Under the pieces are notes generated by a model that was not told the origin of the DNA, ran no database searches, and saw nothing but the letters and a program-made list of their open reading frames with translations. This document shows, piece after piece, positions 9,367 to 17,900 of a stretch of DNA of 39,539 nt. Position 1 is the first letter of the stretch; each line of letters starts with the position of its first letter. Source of the DNA: Virgibacillus sp. AGTR. Its GTDB lineage: Bacteria; Bacillota; Bacilli; Bacillales; Amphibacillaceae. A program made the translations under genes and the position numbers. The stretch lies in contig NZ_JAJERH010000038.1 in NCBI RefSeq assembly GCF_016919725.2, forward strand, positions 1 to 39,539, read 5' to 3'.

Positions 9367-9437
9367 AAAAAAATCCTCTACGGACAAGTTTATCCTATCC
9401 CTATGGATTTTTCCAACGTTAGAAGGATATTATTTTA

Positions 9438-9601
9438 GATAAAGTGAAACTTCAATCAGTTGGTGGTTTTGTTTATCCACCACTGATTGTTAGGTGAACC
9501 AATCGGACATTTACTGGCAGTTGAACACCTTCTTATCCATATTGCTTTCACTTTATTCCTTGAGGTGGGGGGCTTACTGCCAGTTATGTGGAATAAAGTA
9601 A
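9438..9601 (+). repeat. R1 structured repeat, diverged copy
   Basis: The block order is that of the tandem copies upstream, with changes that keep pairing: AATCAGTTGGTGG pairs with CCACCACTGATT, allowing one bulged base, where other copies have CCATCCGTGGGG pairing with its complement. The outer ACTGGCAGT/ACTGCCAGT pair is retained. The 9367-9437 gap before it shows nothing further. Confidence 0.8.
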
Positions 9602-9620
9602 GAAAGAGAAATAGCAAAAT

Positions 9621-9668
9621 AAGCAAAGCAACTCCTCTTATTTCTGAGAAGTTGCTTACTTGCTTTGA
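9621..9668 (-). terminator. Terminator of the riboflavin operon
   Basis: AGCAACTCCTC pairs with GAGAAGTTGCT across an 8-nt loop, with an AAGCAA/TTGCTT extension. It lies 10 bp past the ribH stop on the minus strand. No long U-tract is evident, so efficiency is uncertain. Confidence 0.6.
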
Positions 9669-9677
9669 TATATCGTT

Positions 9678-10142
9678 TTATAATGATCGAAGTAAATTTG
9701 CCATTTCTATAGCTGATAACGCTGCTTCCGCTCCTTTATTACCTGCTTTTGTACCAGCACGTTCAATTGCCTGCTCAATGGACTCCGTTGTTAAGACACC
9801 AAAAATAACTGGCTTCTCGGATTGTAAGGATGCTTGAGATATCCCCTTTGCTGCTTCATTACAAACATAATCAAAATGAGGTGTCGAGCCTCGAATAACT
9901 GTTCCTAAAGTAATAATGGCATCATAGTCTGCTTTCAGAGCCATTTTCTTAGCAATTAATGGAAGCTCGTATGCTCCAGGAACCCAAACAATCGTAATAT
10001 TTTCCTTTGCTACACCATGTCTAATTAAGGCATCCTCAGCCCCCTCGAGAAGTTTACTAGTAATAAAGTCATTAAACCTACTTACAACAATACCGATTCT
10101 TAAATCGGTTCCTACAAGATTACCTTCCAATATATGTCCCAT
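9678..10142 (-). CDS. ribH: 6,7-dimethyl-8-ribityllumazine synthase
   Basis: This 154-residue protein has the usual length of RibH, which condenses 5-amino-6-ribitylamino-uracil with 3,4-dihydroxy-2-butanone 4-phosphate in the penultimate step of riboflavin synthesis. It forms hollow icosahedral shells in Bacillus. Recognisable segments are [20 protein letters not shown], the active-site loop GSTPHFDYV with its histidine, and [19 protein letters not shown] upstream of the ATG supports the start. The gene overlaps the 3' end of ribB by 23 bp. This is the last gene of the operon and is followed by a terminator-like hairpin. Confidence 0.96.
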   Translation of the reverse strand: MGHILEGNLVGTDLRIGIVVSRFNDFITSKLLEGAEDALIRHGVAKENITIVWVPGAYELPLIAKKMALKADYDAIITLGTVIRGSTPHFDYVCNEAAKGISQASLQSEKPVIFGVLTTESIEQAIERAGTKAGNKGAEAALSAIEMANLLRSL

Positions 10143-10758
10143 TTTGCTTACACTCCTCTTCTATCATTAATCGATAATTGATTAAATCTTCAATAGAAAT
10201 CATACATAAGTTAAACTTGGCAGCCATTCTTTCTAAATCTGGCACTCTCGCCATCATGCCGTTTTCTTTAATTATTTCACAGATAACTCCTGATGGGGCT
10301 GCTCCACAAAGTTTTGCTAAATCCACGGAAGCTTCTGTATGTCCAGGACGTGTTAAAACACCTCCACCCTTAGCAATTAAAGGAAATACGTGACCTGGCT
10401 GTTTAAAATCCTCTTTCATTGCAAATTTATTAACTAAGGCACGAATTGTCGTTGAGCGTTCATGTGCGCTTATCCCAGTAGTTGTATCCTTATAATCTAT
10501 ACTGACTGTAAAGGCTGTTGATAGCGGATCGTTATTGTTTGATGTCATTAAAGAAAGTCCAACTCGCTCTGCTACTTCTGACTCAATCGATGTACAAACC
10601 AGGCCTTTACCGTGGGTGATCATAAAGTTTATCGTATCAGGAGTGATCAGTTCAGATAGTGCTACTAAATCTCCTTCATTTTCTCTCTGTTCATCATCCA
10701 CAACGATGATAGGTCTCCCTGTCTTTAATTGATCGATAGCCTCTTCAATTGTGTTCAT
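10120..10758 (-). CDS. ribB: 3,4-dihydroxy-2-butanone-4-phosphate synthase, single-domain
   Basis: This 212-residue protein makes dihydroxybutanone phosphate from ribulose 5-phosphate. It contains the family motifs [12 protein letters not shown] (metal/substrate loop), [18 protein letters not shown] and [11 protein letters not shown], and ends shortly after [11 protein letters not shown]. In Bacillus subtilis the homologue is the bifunctional RibBA, about 398 residues, with GTP cyclohydrolase II as the second half. Here the protein stops at the domain junction and ribH starts inside its last codons. The cyclohydrolase half is therefore absent from this locus and must come from elsewhere. AGGAGGTG overlaps the ribE stop and precedes the ATG, showing tight translational coupling. 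Confidence 0.94.
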   Translation of the reverse strand: MNTIEEAIDQLKTGRPIIVVDDEQRENEGDLVALSELITPDTINFMITHGKGLVCTSIESEVAERVGLSLMTSNNNDPLSTAFTVSIDYKDTTTGISAHERSTTIRALVNKFAMKEDFKQPGHVFPLIAKGGGVLTRPGHTEASVDLAKLCGAAPSGVICEIIKENGMMARVPDLERMAAKFNLCMISIEDLINYRLMIEEECKQNGTYIGR

Positions 10759-10770
10759 TTATGGCACCTC

Positions 10771-11415
10771 CTAGATAATACCTTTTTGTTTAAGAAAATT
10801 ATGATCAAGCTCCCTTGAATCAGTAGAATGGGAAAGCAATTGCTCTACATGTTTCACGAGCATATCACACTCTATATTCATCAAGCTCCCCTTGCCTTTA
10901 TCTCCTAAAATAGTCACGGAAGCTGTATGAGGAATTAATGATATCGTAAAGACATTCCCACGAACTTGAAATAGTGTTAAGCTTACACCATCGACTGCAA
11001 TCGAACCCTTTTTTAGTAAATATCTTTCTAGTTCCTTATCCACTTCAATGTCATAATAAATGGCATTCTCCTTTTGATATTTCTGAATAATCGTTCCAGT
11101 ACCGTCAACATGGCCAGAAACAAAATGTCCACCAAATCGACTGTTAACTCCCATCGCCCTCTCTAGGTTCACTTCAGACCCTTTCGTCAGTTCCTTTAGA
11201 GAGGTAGCTTTCATTGTCTCTGGCATCACCTCCGCAGAGAAGCCAATATCATCAAATGCAGCAACTGTTAGACAAGTCCCATTAACAGCAACACTATCAC
11301 CAACGTGCATATCCATGATCACCTTTTTGGCAGTAATTGTTAAAAAGATTGCCTGTTTAGATGGTTGCTTTATGGAGCGAATGACACCTTTCTCTTCAAT
11401 AATTCCAGTAAACAT
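10771..11415 (-). CDS. ribE: Riboflavin synthase alpha chain
   Basis: This 214-residue protein is made of two tandem lumazine-binding beta-barrels (about 1-97 and 98-200) and dismutates two ribityllumazines to riboflavin. MFTGIIEEKG at the N-terminus, GDSVAVNGTCLTV in the first barrel and GSIAVDGVSLTL in the second are the paired signatures. The ATG at 11415 has AAAGGAG 8 nt upstream and begins MFTGII, as in other RibE proteins; an upstream in-frame GTG at 11424 is disfavoured. It is the first gene of the operon here. In the standard Bacillus order ribD precedes it, but an R2 repeat and a terminator occupy that place. Confidence 0.96.
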   Translation of the reverse strand: MFTGIIEEKGVIRSIKQPSKQAIFLTITAKKVIMDMHVGDSVAVNGTCLTVAAFDDIGFSAEVMPETMKATSLKELTKGSEVNLERAMGVNSRFGGHFVSGHVDGTGTIIQKYQKENAIYYDIEVDKELERYLLKKGSIAVDGVSLTLFQVRGNVFTISLIPHTASVTILGDKGKGSLMNIECDMLVKHVEQLLSHSTDSRELDHNFLKQKGII

Positions 11416-11464
11416 AAATTTCACTCCTTTTTCCTAAAATTGAAGCGTACTAGATCGAACTTAT

Positions 11465-11488
11465 ACTGGTTTTATCTTTCCAACCAGT
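11465..11488. other. Small hairpin upstream of ribE
   Basis: ACTGGTT and AACCAGT form a perfect 7-bp stem between the R2 repeat and the ribE ribosome binding site. It has no U-tract. It may be debris of the R2 insertion or part of the leader; the role is unknown. Confidence 0.35.
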
Positions 11489-11687
11489 AGAACAAAAGCG
11501 CAAGCGCACGATTAGAAACGTAGCGACTAGAGCCAGTCAACGGAGATAAAGGAATCACGTTGTGCTTGCGAACCGATGATGACTTATCGCAGGGCGATTC
11601 GTGAAGTCGCATCGTTTCTTGGCGCTGGAGCTGGACGCGGTTCAACACGCCCAAATTTATCCATATGGACAAATTTACTAGACTACG
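11489..11687 (+). repeat. R2 structured repeat, copy 2
   Basis: It begins AGAACAAAAGCGCAAGCG and ends CTAGACTACG, with the same block order as 6643-6845. AGAAACG/CGTTTCT and AGTCA/TGACT stems are kept. It lies between the FMN riboswitch/terminators and ribE, in the leader of the riboflavin operon, and its end touches the A-run of the next terminator. Confidence 0.8.
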
Positions 11688-11720
11688 AAAAAAGCCTCTG
11701 AATTTCGCTTCAGAGGCTTT
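11688..11720 (-). terminator. Second terminator in the riboflavin leader
   Basis: The 12-bp stem AAAGCCTCTGAA/TTCAGAGGCTTT is followed by a U-tract on the minus strand. It lies downstream of the riboswitch's own terminator and upstream of ribE, so transcripts must pass both. It could be the end of a lost gene. Confidence 0.75.
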
Positions 11721-11778
11721 GAGGACAGAATTTCGTCACCACATGTATACGTAAATAAGCCATTGAAAATATGAATGG

Positions 11779-11821
11779 CAAAAAAACGTTGGCAAATAGC
11801 ATACGTATCCTATTTGCTAAC
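11779..11821 (-). terminator. Expression-platform terminator of the FMN riboswitch
   Basis: GTTAGCAAATAG pairs with CTATTTGCCAAC (one mismatch, 10-nt loop), and a run of seven T residues on the minus strand follows. It starts 15 nt past the aptamer, the position expected for a transcription-attenuating expression platform. Confidence 0.85.
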
Positions 11822-11835
11822 ATGCTGCGTCAAAA

Positions 11836-11980
11836 ATTCCTTCTCCCATCCAGACTTTAACTGTCGGCTCTGGAGTCACACCAGATCCACCGTTTGGCAT
11901 TATGCCGCACGGGTCACGGACTAAGAAGTAAATAACTTCATCACCGCCGATTGGGAATTTCACCCGACCCCGAAGGAAAT
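11836..11980 (-). promoter_or_regulatory. FMN riboswitch (RFN element)
   Basis: Read on the minus strand, the conserved aptamer blocks appear in order: CTTCGGGG, GGGTGAAATTCCC, GGCGGTGATGAAG, AGTCCGTGACCCG, GGTGGATCTGGTG, CTCCAGAGCCGACAG and AGTCTGGATGGGAGAAGG. ATTTCCTTC at the 5' end pairs with GAAGGAAT at the 3' end to close helix P1. FMN binding favours the terminator that follows at 11779-11821 and so represses the riboflavin genes. The elements appear intact; only the distance to ribE (about 420 nt, with a repeat in between) is unusual. Confidence 0.96.
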
Positions 11981-11989
11981 AACTACTAT

Positions 11990-11995
11990 ATTATA
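11990..11995 (-). promoter_or_regulatory. Candidate -10 box for the riboswitch transcript
   Basis: TATAAT on the minus strand lies about 10 nt before the aptamer, suitably placed for transcription to start at its 5' edge. No strong -35 is evident (AGTTAC at 17 bp). The stretch 12000-12230 upstream shows nothing else that I can name. Confidence 0.4.
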
Positions 11996-12231
11996 TTTTC
12001 CTTATTACGGTAGTAACTTTTTATTATTATAGGGGCATTTATTGGTTCCTATAAACCACCGCCAAGTTCCTACCAAAATCCTTCCACTTTCCTTAAGGAT
12101 TATTGCTTAAATATTATCAATACTTATATAAAAATGCAAGGAGATATTTTTCTCCCCCATCATCTTTATAGCTTCCTAAAGTTGTGTAAGCATTCATTTA
12201 ACTATAGATATTCGTACTTCTGTAATCAAAT

Positions 12232-12737
12232 CAAGTGAAGCTTCCATCTGTTTTTAAAACATATACGTACAAAGGCTTCATTCGCCACATCCTGTGGCAA
12301 CGCCTTTGTGACCTACTTCCATTTAGGCCCGAACCAATCGGACATTTACTGGCAGTTGATCCACACTTATCCATATTGGTTTCACTTGATTGCTTGAAGT
12401 GGGGACTTACTGCCAGTTATATGCGGGATAAAGTGAAACTTCCATCCGTGGGGGGTTTGTTATCCTCACGGATGGTTAGGTGAACCAATCGGACATTTAC
12501 TGGCAGTTGATCCACACTTATCCATATTGGTTTCACTTGATTGCTTGAAGTGGGGACTTACTGCCAGTTATATGCGGGATAAAGTGAAACTTCCATCCGT
12601 GGGGGGTTTGTTATCCTCACGGATGGTTAGGTGAACCAATCGGACATTTACTGGCAGTCGATCCCACACTTATCCATATTGGTTTCACTTGATTGCTTGA
12701 AGTGGGGACTTACTGCCAGTTATATGCGGGATAAAAA
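12232..12737 (+). repeat. R1 structured repeat, three tandem copies
   Basis: Copies two and three (12430-12581 and 12581-12732) are almost identical and follow each other with a period of 151-152 bp. The third differs mainly by an extra C in GATCCCACAC. The first copy (12232-12430) has a different left arm, with AAAGGC/GCCTTT and GCCACA/TGTGGC stems, but the same right part from CGAACCAATCGG onward. Near-identity of adjacent copies suggests recent tandem duplication. The array separates the riboswitch promoter region from hemAT. Confidence 0.85.
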
Positions 12738-12804
12738 ATAAATATATGGTTATATAATAAATGGGTCACACCATAAAATAGTAATTATTACAGTACCTTC
12801 CTTG

Positions 12805-14091
12805 CTATTGCATTTCACTAGTAATCATCGTAAGATTATCTGCTGAAGAAGCCACTTCGTCCATTGCTTTACCTAATTCATCCAATACGTTCACAAATGA
12901 AATAAACTCTTTTTCAATCTTATTATTTTGAATCCTGGTTTTTTTCATCGTATTAACAATCTCTGCAAAATGCGTTTCCGATTCTTTTAACGTATCGTTT
13001 CCATTTTCGATTTCTTCGCTAATTTTATATAATGATCCAGTTAATTTTTCTACTTGTTGATCTGTATTCGAGATAAGGGTTGACACATTTGTGACTGATC
13101 TTTTTGTTTCATCTGCAAGTTTCCTAACTTCTTCTGCCACGACTGCAAATCCACGACCGTGCTCACCAGCTCGTGCAGCCTCAATTGAAGCATTAAGAGA
13201 AAGCAGGCTTGTTTGATCAGCGATCCCCGTTACAATATCAATAATTCCTTGCATTTTTTTTGATATATCTGCTAAAGCCTTCACCTCACTAGCAAGCTTA
13301 TGTATAGAATAATGAATTGTCGACATGTTTTCCTTCTGTTCGTTTACTTGCTGCTTACCATTTGTCGCTCGCTTCTCTGCTAAATGTGAAAGCTCTGACC
13401 CAGCATTCGCAATTAATACAATTTCATCTGATTGTGAACTCAGTTGTTGGAACGCAGCATTTGTTTCTTCCGATATGGCCGCAAGATTCTCCGATGCATG
13501 TGCTACATTTTCTCGTATTAATTGCTTTTGTTCCTCTGCTTGTTTTTTTATCCGCTCTGTTTCCGCATCATATGCTTCCAATACCAGCTGTTGCTCTAAA
13601 TTTACTATTTTTGAAATGGATCGAATTGCTAGGAAACATTCGTCTTTTGAGTTAATGTTCTTCTCTATTATTGTCACCAATGACAAGAACAGGTCTTGAA
13701 AGGCACACATGTACCACTTTGTATCAAGTCCGATATGTACATGTATTAAAGCGATTCGTTGTCGTTTGGAGAAATATTCCTCATTGATTACCCCTGTAAA
13801 CATTTCCGAGATATGTCTTATTAAAGTTTGCTTTAGTTTTTCTATAGAACTATGTTGATTAATAATTTGTAGTAAAGCAGGTTCATTTTCTAGATTTTGA
13901 TAAAATCTATCAACCATAAAATCCAGATTTTCTACGACATATTCTTGCGTACAATGAATTATTCGTAAATCGGCCTCCGTAAGTCCAATCATCTGAAATT
14001 GTCTCTCTACTTCACTACCAGCTTCTATTTGAAGCTTGGCTTGTCCACCTTCTAATTGACGTGTGGTAGTTTTTTTGGTATTTCTTAACAT
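12805..14091 (-). CDS. hemAT: Heme-based aerotactic transducer HemAT (globin-coupled chemoreceptor)
   Basis: This soluble 428-residue methyl-accepting protein senses oxygen through an N-terminal globin domain (about 30-185) and signals to CheA/CheW through a C-terminal coiled-coil domain. The proximal heme ligand is the second histidine of [12 protein letters not shown] (residue 119 from this start; His123 in Bacillus subtilis). The signalling tip is the segment [18 protein letters not shown] followed by [16 protein letters not shown]. There is no transmembrane segment, as expected for HemAT. An AGGGGGAAA site precedes both a TTG (14094) and the ATG (14091); I chose the ATG. Length matches the family (432 in B. 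subtilis). It is monocistronic; no clear terminator was seen after it. Confidence 0.94.
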   Translation of the reverse strand: MLRNTKKTTTRQLEGGQAKLQIEAGSEVERQFQMIGLTEADLRIIHCTQEYVVENLDFMVDRFYQNLENEPALLQIINQHSSIEKLKQTLIRHISEMFTGVINEEYFSKRQRIALIHVHIGLDTKWYMCAFQDLFLSLVTIIEKNINSKDECFLAIRSISKIVNLEQQLVLEAYDAETERIKKQAEEQKQLIRENVAHASENLAAISEETNAAFQQLSSQSDEIVLIANAGSELSHLAEKRATNGKQQVNEQKENMSTIHYSIHKLASEVKALADISKKMQGIIDIVTGIADQTSLLSLNASIEAARAGEHGRGFAVVAEEVRKLADETKRSVTNVSTLISNTDQQVEKLTGSLYKISEEIENGNDTLKESETHFAEIVNTMKKTRIQNNKIEKEFISFVNVLDELGKAMDEVASSADNLTMITSEMQ

Positions 14092-14243
14092 CAATTGTTT
14101 CCCCCTATCTGTATAGGGTTAATATCGGCAAAATAGTTACTTATTTTCAGTCTAGTGAACGATCCCTTCGATCGACTTGTAGTTTTTATGGTTAATTCAG
14201 CCCTAATTTACTAGATAGTCTATTTTCACGCGAGTATAAATGT

Positions 14244-14620
14244 TTATAAAGTGAAAATTCAATGAGTTAGGGGTGTTGTTTTATCCTCCACCGAAAGTTA
14301 GTTCCAGAGCAAAAGCGAAAGCGCCTGATTAGAACCGTAGGGACTGGAGCGAGTCAACGGAGATAAAGAAATTACGATGAGCTTGCAAGCCGATGATGAC
14401 TTAGATTAGGGAGATTCGTGAAGTCACCTCGTTTCTGGGTGCTGGAGCTGGATGTGGCTCAACACGCCCATATTTATCCACATGGGCAAATTTTATACTT
14501 CTTATCTTTCAAGGATATGACCTAAGGCCTTTGAACCAATCGGACATTGACTGGCAGTCCATCCCCTACTTAAACATATTGGTTTCCTTTATTGCTTGAA
14601 TTTATATGCGGGATAAACGA
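14244..14620 (+). repeat. R1 repeat interrupted by an R2 copy
   Basis: The left part of an R1 unit (AAAGTGAAAATTCAATGAG ... GTTAGTTCC, 14244-14305) and its right part (AAGGATATGACCTAAGGCC ... TATATGCGGGATAAA, 14511-14620) are separated by an R2 unit. Compared with the 36.5-kb copy, the two halves join to a normal R1 sequence. The right half has also lost the ACTGCCAGT arm. Confidence 0.8.
14306..14510 (+). repeat. R2 structured repeat, copy 3, nested inside R1
   Basis: It begins AGAGCAAAAGCGAAAGCGCC and runs through GAGTCAACGGAGATAAAG and GATTCGTGAAGTCACCTCG to CACATGGGCAAATTTTATAC, matching the other R2 copies block by block. This is the only complete copy without a terminator at its right end. 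Confidence 0.78.
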
Positions 14621-14861
14621 AACACATATGATGCCCTATTTTCATTAATAAAGAAATAATTGCATGAAATCAAATTGCGAAACTAATACCAATGGTTTAT
14701 TTATCAATAACCGTTTAAAAACCTGGTAAATGTTAGTGACCTAAGATTATTAATGTATTCACGTTTACACGCTGTTCACTACAATGAAGCAGGAGAAAAG
14801 AACTACGAAAAATTTTGGAAAAATAGCTACAAAACTATCATTTTTAAAATTAAGACAAATA

Positions 14862-14893
14862 TTGACAAAGTTCTACACTACTCTCCATATATA
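14862..14893 (+). promoter_or_regulatory. Candidate sigma-A promoter of bpr
   Basis: TTGACA at 14862-14867 is followed after 18 bp by CATATA, or after 20 bp by TATATA. It lies about 60 bp before the start codon. The remaining stretch from 14621 holds no other feature that I can name. Confidence 0.5.
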
Positions 14894-14953
14894 GTTAGAG
14901 ACAACTACCAATGGAACTAGGGGGAATTTATACCAAAAAAAGGAGGAGAAAAA

Positions 14954-17900
14954 ATGCAGCAATTTCCCATGAGGAAATATATTGCCGTTCTGCTAATCTG
15001 TATCTTACTTATCACATTAGCTACGCCATATCTATCACATGTTTTTGCCCAACAAGATAAGCGCGAGTCTGCTAGTCAAGTAATACAAAGTAAGCTAGTA
15101 AAAACATTTGATAAAACTGATTATGTGCGTTATCTAGTTATTCTTAAGGATCAGGTCAATACTGTACAGCTAGCAGAAAGTGCAAAAAAAGAAGCAATAC
15201 AAGCAAAACTTTCTACCGCTAAGGCAAAACAACTCAAACAAAGGACCGTTGTGTCTGCATTACAAGAAAATGCCGAAAAAACGCAACAGGATCTAAAGTC
15301 CTTACTAAAAAAACAAAAACAATCGGGGAACATCAAGCAATTTCACAGCTATTTCATTGTTAATGCCTTTTCTGTTACCGGAAATGAGAAATCAGTGGAA
15401 AGAATCGCTAAATCTAAGCAGGTAAAATCGATCATACTGGATGAACAACAGCAACTTCTTCCTATTGAAGAGGATAATACGTTCGCCGTAAAACAAACAG
15501 ACAACCAGTCAGAGGATACCGAATGGAATATTGAGCGAGTAGGAGCACCGGAAGTTTGGGAAAGAAATATAACTGGAGAGGGTACCGTCGTTGCAAATAT
15601 TGATAGTGGAGTAGAAGGTAATCATCCAGCTTTAACCAGACAATACAGAGGTTATCAAGAAGATGATCCCGATCAACCAGTTCATGAATTCAATTGGCAT
15701 GACGCTGTTTTTGATCGCTCACGTCCAATGGATTCAGATGGCCACGGAACGCATACCATGGGCACGATGGTTGGTCAAGAGGAAGGTGGACAAAATAAAA
15801 TCGGTGTCGCTCCAGGTGCAAAGTGGATTGCTACCAGAGCATTCTATCAAGGAACAGGCTATGACTCTTATATTTTGGAAGCCGCAGAATGGATACTTGC
15901 CCCAACAGATGAGAACGGTGAGCCTCATCCGGAAAAAGCTCCAGATGTGGTAAATAACTCTTGGGGTGGTAGCCCAATAAACAATGACTGGTTTCGACCA
16001 ATGGTACAGGCATGGCGCAGTGCTGGAATCGTTCCTATATTCTCTGTAGGAAATGCAGGGTTCTTGAATCCATCAGAGCCTGGTACAGCTTCAGCACCAG
16101 CGAACTATCCAGAATCCATTGCTGTCGGTGCTACTGATGCAAATGATGATTTAGCATCGTTCTCTCTTCAAGGACCGTCAGAGAGAGGTGAAATAAAACC
16201 AGATATCTCTGCTCCCGGAGTTACCATTCGTTCTTCTCTACCTGGTGCATCATGGGATACATTTGACTATGGGGAGTCTAGCGGTACTTCTATGGCCGCC
16301 CCACATGTTGCAGCTGCAATATTATTAATGAAGCAAGTCGATGCTTCTTTAACCGTTGATGAGATAGAAAATATCTTAAAGCTAACTGCTACGGAAAAAA
16401 CGAATGAGGAGTATACAAATGCCCCAAATAATGGTTATGGGTACGGTATTCTAAATGTAGACGATGCAGTAGAAGCTGTTGAACAAGGAATAGGCACAAT
16501 TACAGGACAGGTTCAGACGTATGGACAAGATGATCAAGCTCCAACAGTAGAATCAGAACTCAGAGAAGCTGTGTTTTTAAATGAAAATGCTTCTTTTTCG
16601 GTACATGCGGAAGATAATACAAGTGTTAATGATGTTACACTACATGTACAGTATGACAATAATACAGAACGTAGCTATCCAGCTGCTATAATTGAAGGAA
16701 ACCATCAAAGTGGTTCGTATACTTCTGTTGTGCCACTAGAAGATATTTCAGGTACGTCACTACATTATTGGTGGAGAGTCGAAGATTTCAGTGGAAATGT
16801 AACAGAAAGTGAACCTCAATTGGTTCGTATAGAGGAAGGTATAACGGATGGCTACTCAGAAGACTTTGAATCTTATCCAGACGGCTGGTATTCCTTTGGT
16901 ACTAATAATTCCTGGGAATGGGGACTACCAAGCTACGGACCAGAAGAAGCGGCCTCTGGTAGAAAATTACTGGGCACAAATCTTCGTGGACAATATGAAA
17001 TGCATTCAGATATGACGATGGTTATGCCACCAATTCTTCCAGAGAACGGAACACAACTGCGCTTTAAACAATGGTACGAGTTAAGCTATTTCGGCTGGGA
17101 TACAGGAACAATATATGTTTCTACTGACAAGGAAAATTGGGAAGAATTGTATCATATTACAGAATCGAATGACAACTGGCACGAAACAGGAATTGATTTA
17201 TCTGACTATGCAGGAGAAAAGATTTATATTGGGTTTAATTTAAAGTCACAGGATAATCAATTTGCTGGATGGTATCTTGACGATGTTCGTCTAACAAACG
17301 ATCGTGCACAAAAAAACGAGAAGCAAAACATGAAAACATCTGGAACGATGAAAACGACTATGCAGGATATGCAGGAACATTTATCCTATCCAATATCTAC
17401 TTTACAAGCAACCAATGATTCAGATCTCTTACCCGTAGGTGAAGCTACCATTGGAGTAGAAGAAACTGGATGGGAAACAAAATCCAATCCTAAAAATGGA
17501 GAATTTATCATTCATCACCCACCCGGTGATTACACACTATCCGTTAATGCCTATGGATATAGCCCGGTAACAGAGACTGTGACGTTATCTGAGAATGGGG
17601 ATATTTCTCCGACAATTTCCTTAGAGCCGCTACCTAAGCAGGAAATCTCGGGAACAATTACAGATAAAAACGGTAATAAAATTGAAAATGCAACCATTTT
17701 TCTATTGGAAGACGAGCATGCGGAACCTGTTAAATCTAGCGAAAATGGTACCTATACTTTGCAAGCCTATGAGGGTGCTTATACAGTAAAAGTATTTGCA
17801 GAAGGATATGATGGTGAAGCTAAGTCTGTACTGGTGAAGGAAAATGAGGCAAACCAGCTAGACTTTGAATTAACAACGTTCTCCAGCAATGAGACGTCAG

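Noticed and set aside
9172-9837. Plus-strand frames through the R1 copies and over ribH
   Set aside because: They run across hairpin repeats or antisense to ribH and have no coding signature.
11472-11672. Minus-strand 66-codon frame upstream of ribE
   Set aside because: It lies entirely within the R2 repeat, has no ribosome binding site, and its counterparts in other R2 copies are not open.
9027-12737. R1 arrays considered as a CRISPR array
   Set aside because: Units are about 150 bp, vary in length, carry internal hairpins throughout and have no unique spacers of constant size; no cas genes are present.
13317-13699. Two overlapping plus-strand frames of more than 110 codons inside hemAT
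   Set aside because: They are antisense to a highly conserved receptor gene and read as low-complexity hydrophobic or Cys/Ser-rich shadows.
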